Source: JBCDBY01 sp039182715 | GTDB taxonomy: Bacteria; Planctomycetota; PLA2 | Length of the DNA: 13,725 nucleotides | Assembly (NCBI GenBank): GCA_039182715.1 | Contig: JBCDBY010000104.1 | Location: forward strand, 1-13,725 | Direction: 5' to 3' | Shown here: piece by piece, positions 6,676-12,888 of the stretch | Layout of the letters: each line of letters begins with the position of its first letter | Numbering within the stretch: position 1 is the first letter of the stretch | Translations under genes and position numbers: made by a program | Notes under the pieces: model-generated | What the model was told of the DNA's origin: nothing | What the model saw: the letters and a program-made list of their open reading frames with translations, nothing else | The model's database searches: none

Positions 6676-6731
6676 GGCCCGCTCCTCGTCGACCGCGACC
6701 CACCAGCCGCAGTCCCGCCTTGTCGGGAATC

Positions 6732-7055
6732 CTACGGAAACGGGTCTTCGACTCGCTCCGCGAATCCGGTCATCGGTTCCCGCTGCACGACGAACTCGAG
6801 GACCGGCTCGACCTCGTGGGAAACCCAGGTGACCGTCTGCTGATCCTCGACGTGGACTTCGATCCGTCCCAGCGGCGCCTCGACCGAGGCGATGCCCGAC
6901 GCCTTCGTGCGCCGGGTGGTGCCGCCTCACACGAAGCCGCATCCGAGGACGGTGACCTCCACGTCGGCGCAGGGCGCGCCGTGTTCGTCGCGCACCTCCA
7001 CATGAACCCATCCGGTCAGGTAGACCTCGTCTTCCAGATGCTCGCGGTCCTGCAT
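6732..7055 (-). CDS. Small Ig-like/carboxypeptidase-regulatory-like protein with in-frame TGA at codon 43 (selenoprotein candidate)
   Basis: ATG 7055 has a strong GGGAGG ribosome binding site 4 nt upstream and follows the GNAT gene by 34 nt. The frame gives 42 codons to TGA (6929-6927), then continues in the same frame for 64 more codons to TAG (6734-6732). Both parts use the strongly GC-rich third positions of real genes here. Joined, they make one plausible beta-sandwich: GWVHVEVRDEHGAPCADVEV, then VTVLGCGFV-TGA-GGTTRR, then TKASGIASVEAPLGRIEV, much like a carboxypeptidase-regulatory domain (G-x-V, P-x-x-V-x-V, T-D/K-x-x-G, PxGxxxV). Cys39 lies four residues before the TGA and Cys29 is nearby. 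If TGA is read as selenocysteine the protein is 107 residues with a CxxxU pair. Otherwise it is a 42-residue fragment or a new pseudogene. No signal peptide is seen, so it is likely cytoplasmic. Coding origin is well supported; TGA read-through is unproven. Confidence 0.6.
6888..6923 (-). promoter_or_regulatory. SECIS-like stem-loop just downstream of the in-frame TGA
   Basis: On the minus strand, starting 10 nt after the TGA, CCCGGCGC (6916-6909) pairs with GCGTCGGG (6902-6895), giving 8 bp with one G-U pair and a hexaloop ACGAAG. A short lower helix GGC (6923-6921) with GCC (6890-6888) closes over a 4x4 internal loop. The apical loop starts 19 nt after the TGA, inside the range known for bacterial SECIS elements (E. 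coli fdhF is about 18). The usual G in the first two loop positions is absent, unless C20-G24 pairs to leave a GAA loop. GC-rich DNA forms such stems by chance, so support is moderate. Confidence 0.35.
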
Positions 7056-7089
7056 GGCCCCTCCCGGCGACCACGGTACCGTCTGCGCG

Positions 7090-7617
7090 TCAGGAAAGCG
7101 CGCGCGACATGTGGATGTCGTCGGGCTCGAGGGCGAGCAGATGGGGAAGCGGCTTGGTGGGCGCGAATCCTTCGGAAAGATAGAACCCGACGGCGGAGTC
7201 GGTCGGCGTCGCGGAGACGTACATGTCGCGGGCGCCGCGGGCGCGGGCCGCCTCGTAGCAACGCGCAATGAGCGCGCGCGCTACGCCGATTCGTCGCGCG
7301 TGGCGCGAGACGTAGAGCACCGCGAGTTGGGCGGTGTCCGGCGCGATCGCGTAACCCGCGACCGCGATGCCCGAAAGTTGCGTGTCCCGTTCGACGACGA
7401 ACGCGTCGCCGCCGGCGTCGAGGTGTTCACGACAAAACGCCGCCAGCGCCGAGGCGGAGCGCGGACCGTCGTCGGTCGTCCACGGCGCAATCTCGACCGG
7501 CTTCGCGTCGAACGCGAGTGTGCCATCGTCCATCCGGTAAAGCCCTGTCGCGCTCTCGGAGCGATCGATCTCGGGGAGTCGCGCGAAGTCGTCGACGATG
7601 AGTGTGCGGAGAATCAT
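7090..7617 (-). CDS. GNAT family N-acetyltransferase
   Basis: A 175-residue GNAT-fold enzyme expected to move an acetyl group from acetyl-CoA to an amine. Motif A is clear: the strand TAQLAVLYVSRH (95-106) followed by the pyrophosphate loop RRIGVA (108-113) and helix RALIARCYEAARARGA. Motif B follows as MYVSATPTDSAVGFYLSEGF (132-151) with the typical N/D-x-A-x-x-F-Y. The segment AGGDAFVVERDTQLSGIAVAGYA (68-90) is the usual central strand pair. The C-terminus (HLLALEPDDIHMSRAL) is common in uncharacterised members; the acceptor is unknown. The ATG overlaps the TGA of the upstream secreted protein gene (ATGA at 7614-7617), so the two are translationally coupled. An odd point is that a cytoplasmic enzyme is coupled to an exported protein. 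Confidence 0.9.
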   Translation of the reverse strand: MILRTLIVDDFARLPEIDRSESATGLYRMDDGTLAFDAKPVEIAPWTTDDGPRSASALAAFCREHLDAGGDAFVVERDTQLSGIAVAGYAIAPDTAQLAVLYVSRHARRIGVARALIARCYEAARARGARDMYVSATPTDSAVGFYLSEGFAPTKPLPHLLALEPDDIHMSRALS

Positions 7618-8618
7618 CGAATGCGGACGCCGCTCTTCGTGAGCGTCCACGTCTCCCCCGGTGCGAGCCTGTGGATCAACTCGAACGGGCCGGGCACCTC
7701 CGACTCGTCGCCCGCCTGCCCTTGTCCGCTCCGGTCGAGCAGCCGCACGCCGGCTCCCCAACGGTTGAGCGCGAGCACGACGCCGCCGTGCGCGTGCAGC
7801 TTGACGCCGTCCCGCGCGGCGAGCTCGACCTCGAACTTCTCGAACGGCTGCGAGAGCTGCAGCACTTTCGTGCGCTTCAGGACGACGATCGGCTTGCGCT
7901 TGCCCAGCTTGCGCCAGCGCTTGCCGAGCGCGGTCGTTCCGCTTCCGCCGACGGACGGGGAACCCAGCGGCTGCACCGTGATCGCGCCGATCTCGCGCAT
8001 GACGCGCGTTACGGCGGAGACGGCGTGCGTGTTGGTCGTGAGGCGCGCCTTGATCGGCTGCGCCCACGCCATGGCGAGCGCCGAGTCCTTCGCCGCCAGC
8101 ATGGCCGCCACGACCGCTTCTTCCGCCCGCTTCGCATCGCCCTTCGCACCCTGGAAGGCGGCGATCGATGCCATGCCGGCGAGCTCGGGCCAGCTCTGCC
8201 GGCCCGCCTGCTCGCATACCTCCGCCGCGCCGGCGCCCTGCGCCGCGACCGCGATCGCCAGCGCGTGCACGAGCGCGACGTGCTTGCCGGAATCCTTCGC
8301 GTTCGCCCGCGCGGCCAGCGCGGCGGTGGCGGCCTCGAGATGCCCCGTGTCGTGCTGCTCGACGCACGCGTAGACGAGCCGCTCGGCGAGCAGGTGCGCG
8401 GAGACGAAAGCGCCCCCTCGCTTCGGGTCGAGCGTCGCCATGATCCGTGCCCAAACCGCGCGCTTGTCCGCGGCGGCGTGCTTCGTCCGCACCGCCTTCC
8501 ACAGTTGCTGTTCCGCCGCGAGGTCGTTCTTCTTCTGCGCCCGCGCGAGCTCGGTTGCGAGGTCGGCGCGTGCCCCCGAAACGAGACACGTACAGAGCAG
8601 GATTCCCGTCCGCCACAC
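7614..8618 (-). CDS. Secreted helical-repeat protein of unknown function
   Basis: A 334-residue protein if started at GTG 8618, which places a signal peptide (WRTGILLCTCLVSGARA) at the very N-terminus with cleavage before DLATEL. The frame stays open further upstream, but that part lies opposite the next gene's control region and has no signal, so it is not chosen. Residues 18-200 are Ala-rich amphipathic helices with TPR-like spacing (LATELARAQKKNDLAAEQQL, HLLAERLVYACVEQHDTGHL, KGDAKRAEEAVVAAMLAAKD). The last 100 residues turn beta-rich (KPIVVLKRTKVLQLSQPF, FEVELAARDGVKLHAHGGVV, ETWTLTKSGVRI). I do not recognise the family. It is probably a periplasmic scaffold or binding protein. It leads the four-gene minus operon. 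No Shine-Dalgarno is visible; TACCAT lies 6 nt before the GTG, suggesting a leaderless transcript. Confidence 0.8.
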   Translation of the reverse strand: MWRTGILLCTCLVSGARADLATELARAQKKNDLAAEQQLWKAVRTKHAAADKRAVWARIMATLDPKRGGAFVSAHLLAERLVYACVEQHDTGHLEAATAALAARANAKDSGKHVALVHALAIAVAAQGAGAAEVCEQAGRQSWPELAGMASIAAFQGAKGDAKRAEEAVVAAMLAAKDSALAMAWAQPIKARLTTNTHAVSAVTRVMREIGAITVQPLGSPSVGGSGTTALGKRWRKLGKRKPIVVLKRTKVLQLSQPFEKFEVELAARDGVKLHAHGGVVLALNRWGAGVRLLDRSGQGQAGDESEVPGPFELIHRLAPGETWTLTKSGVRIR

Positions 8619-8624
8619 GGACGC

Positions 8625-8630
8625 ATGGTA
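8625..8630 (-). promoter_or_regulatory. -10-like element abutting the GTG start of the secreted helical-repeat gene
   Basis: On the minus strand TACCAT (8630-8625) ends 6 nt before GTG 8618 with no Shine-Dalgarno between them. A TTGACG (8659-8654) lies upstream, but the 23-nt spacing is too long for a normal -35/-10 pair. The element is supported mainly by the same arrangement at other starts in the window. Confidence 0.3.
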
Positions 8631-8713
8631 GCGCCGGATTGCCGTCGGCCGCGCGTCAATCGAACCCGGCGCGTGCGCGCGGATGTCGTAGCATGCGCGA
8701 GGAAGGTGATCGG

Positions 8714-11700
8714 ATGACGCAGCGTATGAGGTTTTGGTCGATCGGTATGGGTCGACTTCTCCTGGTTCTGGGTGCCGTCGTGTGGGCGGGTTGCGGCGGA
8801 GAGAGTGCGCCGGCCGGTTCGTCGCCCGCGCCCTCCCTGTCGTCGTCGGGTGGGACATCCCATGCGGACGACGTCGGCTCCCATCCCAAGGCGGAACTCG
8901 CCTCCGAGCCCGATCCGATGGAGGCGGCCCGCTTGTCTCCGGAGGAGCCCGGCGTGCTGCGGCACGTTGGCCGGCGATTCGAACTGCGCTACCCGCCCGA
9001 TTGGAACGTGGTGCGCGTGATCGACGAGGGGAACGTCTCCTACTACGTGACGCCGGAGCAGGAAACGCATCCGCGCCGCATGGCGGTGGCGCTCAAGGTG
9101 AACGTGTCGCGCCTCCCCGCCCAGTCGAAGCTGCGCGGGCAGCGCGCCGTCGACCTCGTCGAACACCACCTGCCGACCACGCGGGCGCAGAACCCCGGCC
9201 TCGAGCAGCAGGGTGAGGTGCAGTCGGGCAAGCTCGGCGGCCACGACGCCGGGACGGCGGAGCTGCGCGGCACGCTCGAGCCGCGTCGCGGTCGCTACCG
9301 GATCGTCTTCCATATGGCCCAGGTGGCGAACGATCAGATTTACACCTCGGCCTTCGCGCCGGAGGCGGACTTCGACCGCTACGCCGAGACGTTCGAGAAG
9401 ATCCGGACCGAATCCCGCTTTGGCCGCACCTCCCTGGTGCGGCGTTCCGAGTCCTACGAGGCGCGTCACATCGTCGAGCGTCACAAGGCGGCGACCGTCT
9501 CGGTGGTCGTGATGGAGAAGGGGCGCGACCGATCCACCGGTACCGGTTTTCTGATCTCGCCGGACGGATACCTGCTCACCAACTGGCACGTCGTCGTGAA
9601 CATGGCGACCGGCAAGCCGCACACGAACTTCCGCGTCGAGTGGGATCCGAGCGTTGGCCGCAAACCGGAGCCGGCCAAGCTCGTGGGCTACAAGGTGCAG
9701 GCGGGACTTTCGCAGGTCCACCAGCACACGCGCGCCTGGGGCACGGACATCGCCCTGCTCAAGATCGCGCCCGGCGACTACCCGTCGTTTCCGCTGACGC
9801 CGTTGGCCGACGTGCAGCCCGGCGACGGCGTGGTCACGCTCGGCTTCCCGAGTCGCGGCATTCTGCAGGGGCTCGCGATCACCATCACGCGCGGCGTCGT
9901 GACGCGTTTCAATCGCGACCCGACCGGACGCGTGCAGTCGATCTTCACCGATGCCGCCATCACGCACGGCTCGAGCGGCGGTCCCTGCGTGAGCCTGGTG
10001 ACGGGCGGCGTGATCGGGCTCAACACCTTCGGGCAGCCGATCGAACGCGGCGCCCGCGCGCGGGGGTCCGATCTCAACGACCTTGTGAACTACTTCGGCG
10101 TGGTGCCGATCGACGCCTGTCTGACGGAGTTCCCGATCGTCTGCGATCTCGGGCGGAGCCGCGACCTCGCCGACCTCGACTTCATGGACAGCTTCGAGCT
10201 CGCGCGTCAGTTCCAGGACGCCGGCTCGTTCCGCGCGGCGACCGAGGTTGCCGCCGAGGCGGCGCGCCGCCGCCCGGAGTCGCCCGATGCGCTCTGGCTG
10301 CAGGCGTCGACGCGCTGGAGCCGTGCCTTCCGCGACGCCAAGGATCAGGGCAAGACGGTCTCAAGGACCGAAGTGAACCGGACGATCGCCGCGTACGAGA
10401 AGGTGCTTGCGCGCGACGCCGGCCACGCGCCGACGCTCCGGTCGCTCGCCTTTCTCTGCATGGACCACGGGCGGCACGCGGACGCGGTGCGCTACGCCGA
10501 TCAGGCGATCCGGGAGGATCCCGACCGCTGGGACTTCCACAACATGCGCGCGTGGGCGTCGATCCGGCAGCGTCGCTACGAGGAAGCGGTGCGGCACGCG
10601 ATGACCGCGCGGGAGCTCTGCGCGAACACCTACGCCGAGCCCAGCATCACCGCGGGCGTCGCGCACTACGCGAACAAGGACTACGCGGCCGGTTTCGAGG
10701 CTTACCAGAACGCCGCGAAGGTGCACCCCCGAAGCCTCCGCGCGCGGATCGGCGTGGCGCGCTACTACGAGTACCGCTCCCAGGCGAATCAGGCGCTCGC
10801 GGAGTATGAGCGCATCCTCGTGGACTTCCCCGACAACGCGCAGGTGCTGCTGCGCATGGCGCAGACGTCGAAGACCGCCGATCGTCTCGCGGAGGCGTGC
10901 ACCTACTTCGGGCGCAGCATCCGCGCCTACGAGAGCGGCGGCGAGCGGCCGCCGAGCTACGCGTTCGACCTCTACGCGCAGGCGCTCCAGAAGCGCAAGC
11001 AGAACGCAGAGGGCCTCGTCGTCACCAGCAAGTGGCTCTCGCACGTCGGGTCCCGTCCCGGCGCCGATCGGGCGCACATCCAGGCGCAGATCTTCTGCCG
11101 CCCGCTCAAGCTCTACGGCCTCGCGGACGCGCACCTGCGGCTCGCCCTGGTGACGACCACGAGCGCGAAGACGAAGTCCGACATCCGGCGCCGGCGGCTC
11201 ACCTCGCTCTCGCTCGCCGAGATCGAGACGATGCGCAAGCTGGGCTATCGCAGCTCGACGGCAATCCCGCTCATCCTCCGCTCGCCGCTCAAGTTCCGGG
11301 CGAGCACGTCCGCGGACGTGACGGTGCTGCGCAAGCGCGGGATTCCCGACGACTGGATCCTGGCGGTGCTGGCCTCGTCGAAGAAGACGCCGGCGCCCAA
11401 GAAGACCACGACGCGAAAGCCCACGACGAGAAAGACCACCCGTACCCCGACGCAGCCGAAGAAGCCGCATGCGCTCGTCGGGACCTGGCGCGCCTCGGTG
11501 CGCAACAAGGGCGTGGCGCAGGTGCTGGTGTTCACGTTCACCGCGCAGGGCCGACTGACCGTCGAGAACTTCCAGGGCGGGCGCCGCATCGCGCGCGACC
11601 GGGGACGCTGGACCGTGAGTCGGAACGTGATCACGGCCACCGACTCGCGCGGCAAGCGAAGCCGCTGGAACTACACCCTCGCCGGCGGCTGGCTCCAGCT

Positions 11701-11752
11701 CACGCTCAACGACCGCGGCAAGGTCGTCTTCTACCGGCAGCGCAAGCGCTGA
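8714..11752 (+). CDS. Lipoprotein with PsbP-like domain, HtrA-type trypsin-like protease, TPR repeats and C-terminal beta domain
   Basis: A 1012-residue protein; ATG 8714 has AAGG about 7 nt upstream, and ATGs at 8693 and 8726 are alternatives. The signal ends in VWAGC (Cys27), an acceptable lipobox, followed by a Ser/Gly/Pro-rich linker. Residues 75-240 form a PsbP/Mog1-like domain (RFELRYPPDWNVVR near its start, FAPEADFDRYAETFEKI near its end). Residues 258-450 are a trypsin/DegP-like serine protease with a full triad: His292 in TNWHVV, Asp345 in TDIALLKI, Ser421 in GSSGGP. No PDZ domain follows, unlike DegP. Residues 486-810 hold several TPR-type helix pairs (ARQFQDAGSFRAATEVAAEA, LCMDHGRHADAVRYADQAI). 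Next come two similar helical motifs (830-890), a Lys/Thr/Pro linker (890-919), and a lipocalin-like beta domain (LVGTWRASVRN to FYRQRKR). It likely acts as an envelope-anchored protease with protein-binding repeats. The substrate is unknown. Confidence 0.93.
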   Translation: MTQRMRFWSIGMGRLLLVLGAVVWAGCGGESAPAGSSPAPSLSSSGGTSHADDVGSHPKAELASEPDPMEAARLSPEEPGVLRHVGRRFELRYPPDWNVVRVIDEGNVSYYVTPEQETHPRRMAVALKVNVSRLPAQSKLRGQRAVDLVEHHLPTTRAQNPGLEQQGEVQSGKLGGHDAGTAELRGTLEPRRGRYRIVFHMAQVANDQIYTSAFAPEADFDRYAETFEKIRTESRFGRTSLVRRSESYEARHIVERHKAATVSVVVMEKGRDRSTGTGFLISPDGYLLTNWHVVVNMATGKPHTNFRVEWDPSVGRKPEPAKLVGYKVQAGLSQVHQHTRAWGTDIALLKIAPGDYPSFPLTPLADVQPGDGVVTLGFPSRGILQGLAITITRGVVTRFNRDPTGRVQSIFTDAAITHGSSGGPCVSLVTGGVIGLNTFGQPIERGARARGSDLNDLVNYFGVVPIDACLTEFPIVCDLGRSRDLADLDFMDSFELARQFQDAGSFRAATEVAAEAARRRPESPDALWLQASTRWSRAFRDAKDQGKTVSRTEVNRTIAAYEKVLARDAGHAPTLRSLAFLCMDHGRHADAVRYADQAIREDPDRWDFHNMRAWASIRQRRYEEAVRHAMTARELCANTYAEPSITAGVAHYANKDYAAGFEAYQNAAKVHPRSLRARIGVARYYEYRSQANQALAEYERILVDFPDNAQVLLRMAQTSKTADRLAEACTYFGRSIRAYESGGERPPSYAFDLYAQALQKRKQNAEGLVVTSKWLSHVGSRPGADRAHIQAQIFCRPLKLYGLADAHLRLALVTTTSAKTKSDIRRRRLTSLSLAEIETMRKLGYRSSTAIPLILRSPLKFRASTSADVTVLRKRGIPDDWILAVLASSKKTPAPKKTTTRKPTTRKTTRTPTQPKKPHALVGTWRASVRNKGVAQVLVFTFTAQGRLTVENFQGGRRIARDRGRWTVSRNVITATDSRGKRSRWNYTLAGGWLQLTLNDRGKVVFYRQRKR

Positions 11753-11770
11753 TCAGCCGGTCGCGCTGAT
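11752..11770. terminator. Short hairpin spanning both stop codons of a convergent gene pair
   Basis: ATCAGC (11752-11757) and GCTGAT (11765-11770) are perfect inverted repeats around a 7-nt loop. They occupy the whole 17-bp gap between the protease gene stop and the stop of the convergent membrane protein gene, touching both. The stem is short and no T-run follows on either strand, so it is at best a weak bidirectional terminator. Confidence 0.25.
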
Positions 11771-12462
11771 TACCCGGATGCGCGGGGCAGCATCATCGAC
11801 TTCTGCCAGATCTTGCGGCTGAGTCCGGTGGTGAGCGACTCGACCTCGTCGACCGCGCTCACCGCGACCGGGTCGTCGAGGTTCTCGCTGTAGAGCGCGG
11901 CGAGTTTGCCGAGCAGGCTGAGCAGCTCGCAGCAGTAGTCGAAGTAGCGGTTGAGTTCGAAGGCGGTCATCGTCCGCTTCGGCGAGCTCTCGGTCGTCGG
12001 CCCGCCGTCGATGACGTAGACCGGGTCCTTGTCGAGCTGGTGCATGTCGACGAGATGCGCCAGGCCGCGCAATTCGCGCGCGGCGCGCAGCACCCGCGCG
12101 CGCTTGAGGCGATTCTCCAGCGTCATGAGGAAGAGGATGCCGGCGCCGAGGAAGATGAAGCTCTCGACGGCGGCCTGCACGAAGGGGACGAACTCCTCCA
12201 GGTCCTTGATGTCGAGGTGCAGCCCGATCTTCGTGACCATCAGCCCGAGCATGACCGGGATGGAGAGGACCAGCAGCCAGGTCGCGCCGCGCAGGAAGTA
12301 GTGGGGGCGCGCGAGATCGGCCGCCTGTCGGCGCGCGTCCTGGGCCACTTCGACCACGCGCTGAGCGACCTGCGTACCGAGGGATGAGTCGGGAAAGCGT
12401 TCGAGGATGCGCCGCTGGAGGCGCTGGGTCGTCGAGACGATCGGCCCGGGTTCGAGTTCCAT
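11770..12462 (-). CDS. Conserved two-TM membrane protein of unknown function
   Basis: A 230-residue protein with an amphipathic N-terminal region (residues 10-55), two transmembrane helices (about 58-80, TWLLVLSIPVMLGLMVTKIG, and 96-114, AAVESFIFLGAGILFLMTL), and a conserved cytoplasmic tail. The tail carries LENRLKRARVL, then HLVDMHQLDKDP (136-147), a TxxSPKRTMTAFEL segment, NRYFDYCCELLSLLGKLAAL (171-190) and LSRKIWQKSM. The strongly patterned tail looks like a widespread uncharacterised family, but I cannot name it. The charged tail suggests a membrane-bound scaffold or sensor; this is inference. It is divergent from the ArsR operon, so the operator there could affect it. No Shine-Dalgarno is seen before ATG 12462. 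Confidence 0.85.
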   Translation of the reverse strand: MELEPGPIVSTTQRLQRRILERFPDSSLGTQVAQRVVEVAQDARRQAADLARPHYFLRGATWLLVLSIPVMLGLMVTKIGLHLDIKDLEEFVPFVQAAVESFIFLGAGILFLMTLENRLKRARVLRAARELRGLAHLVDMHQLDKDPVYVIDGGPTTESSPKRTMTAFELNRYFDYCCELLSLLGKLAALYSENLDDPVAVSAVDEVESLTTGLSRKIWQKSMMLPRASG

Positions 12463-12501
12463 CTGGGGGTGGTTACACCATTCCCGACGGACGAATTCGT
12501 C

Positions 12502-12541
12502 TTGACCCTCTCTCCAAAATAGGTAATCTTGTTGTTACCTA
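12502..12541 (+). promoter_or_regulatory. Promoter with overlapping palindromic operator for the ArsR operon
   Basis: TTGACC (12502-12507) and TAATCT (12524-12529) are spaced by 16 nt. The palindrome TAGGTAA (12520-12526) and TTACCTA (12535-12541), with an 8-nt spacer, covers the -10 and reaches the first base of the ATG at 12541. A repressor bound there would block RNA polymerase, as expected for autorepression by the ArsR-type protein encoded next. No Shine-Dalgarno lies before the ATG, so the leader would be about 5 nt or absent. Confidence 0.55.
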
Positions 12542-12888
12542 TGAAGGCAGACCAGGTCGACGCCCTCTTCGCCGCCCTCGCGCATGCGGGCCGCCGGCGC
12601 ATGCTCGACCTGGTCATGGGGGCGCCCGGCATGAGCGTGCAGGCGCTCGCCTCGCACTTCGACATGAGCCGCATCGCGGTGCTCAAGCACGTGCAGCTGC
12701 TCGAACGGGTCGACCTGCTGCTCTCGAAGAAGCGCGGCCGCACCCGCCATCTCTACTTCAACCCGGTGCCGATCCAGCTCATCCACGACCGCTGGACAAC
12801 CCAGTACAGCGCCTTCTGGAGCGAGCGCATGGTGGATCTCAAAAGCCGCGTCGAGACCGACGCGCACGAGGAGCAGAAACGTGCCTGA
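12541..12888 (+). CDS. ArsR family winged-helix transcriptional regulator
   Basis: A 115-residue DNA-binding protein of the ArsR/SmtB class. The opening VDALFAALAHAGRRRMLDLV (residues 6-25) is the family's helix 1-2 signature. The helix-turn-helix is SVQALASHFDMSRIAVLKHV (32-51), with the wing KKRGRTRHLYFNP (63-75). No metal-binding ELCVC-type motif is present, so it is unlikely to be a classical metal sensor. The final helix (IHDRWTTQYSAFW) is typical of the subgroup paired with SRPBCC/AHSA1 genes. ATG 12541 is chosen; a TTG at 12529 would lie inside the operator. Its TGA overlaps the GTG of the next gene by 8 nt. It probably represses its own operon through the palindrome at 12520-12541. 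The inducing signal is unknown, perhaps the ligand of the neighbouring SRPBCC protein, which is inference. Confidence 0.93.
   Translation: MKADQVDALFAALAHAGRRRMLDLVMGAPGMSVQALASHFDMSRIAVLKHVQLLERVDLLLSKKRGRTRHLYFNPVPIQLIHDRWTTQYSAFWSERMVDLKSRVETDAHEEQKRA

Noticed and set aside
5647..7074. 475-codon minus frame running across two genes
   Set aside because: It is a shadow of the 5071-6168 plus gene and out of frame with the 6165-6578 and 6732-7055 genes. Only a 20-residue stretch near 6660-6710 looks coding, and it is reported separately.
8654..8659. TTGACG as a -35 for the 8618 gene
   Set aside because: Spacing to the nearest -10-like element is 23 nt, beyond the normal 16-19 nt range.
8447..8713. 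Upstream extension of the protease lipoprotein frame
   Set aside because: It is antisense to the secreted helical-repeat gene and would place the lipoprotein signal 90 residues inside the protein.
8009..9967. 652-codon open frame on the minus strand opposite the protease gene
   Set aside because: The plus-strand gene has a catalytic triad and TPRs. The minus frame is a shadow rich in Arg, His, Val and Gly.
10361..11470. 369-codon minus frame
   Set aside because: It is antisense to the TPR region of the protease lipoprotein and has no domain or plausible start signal.
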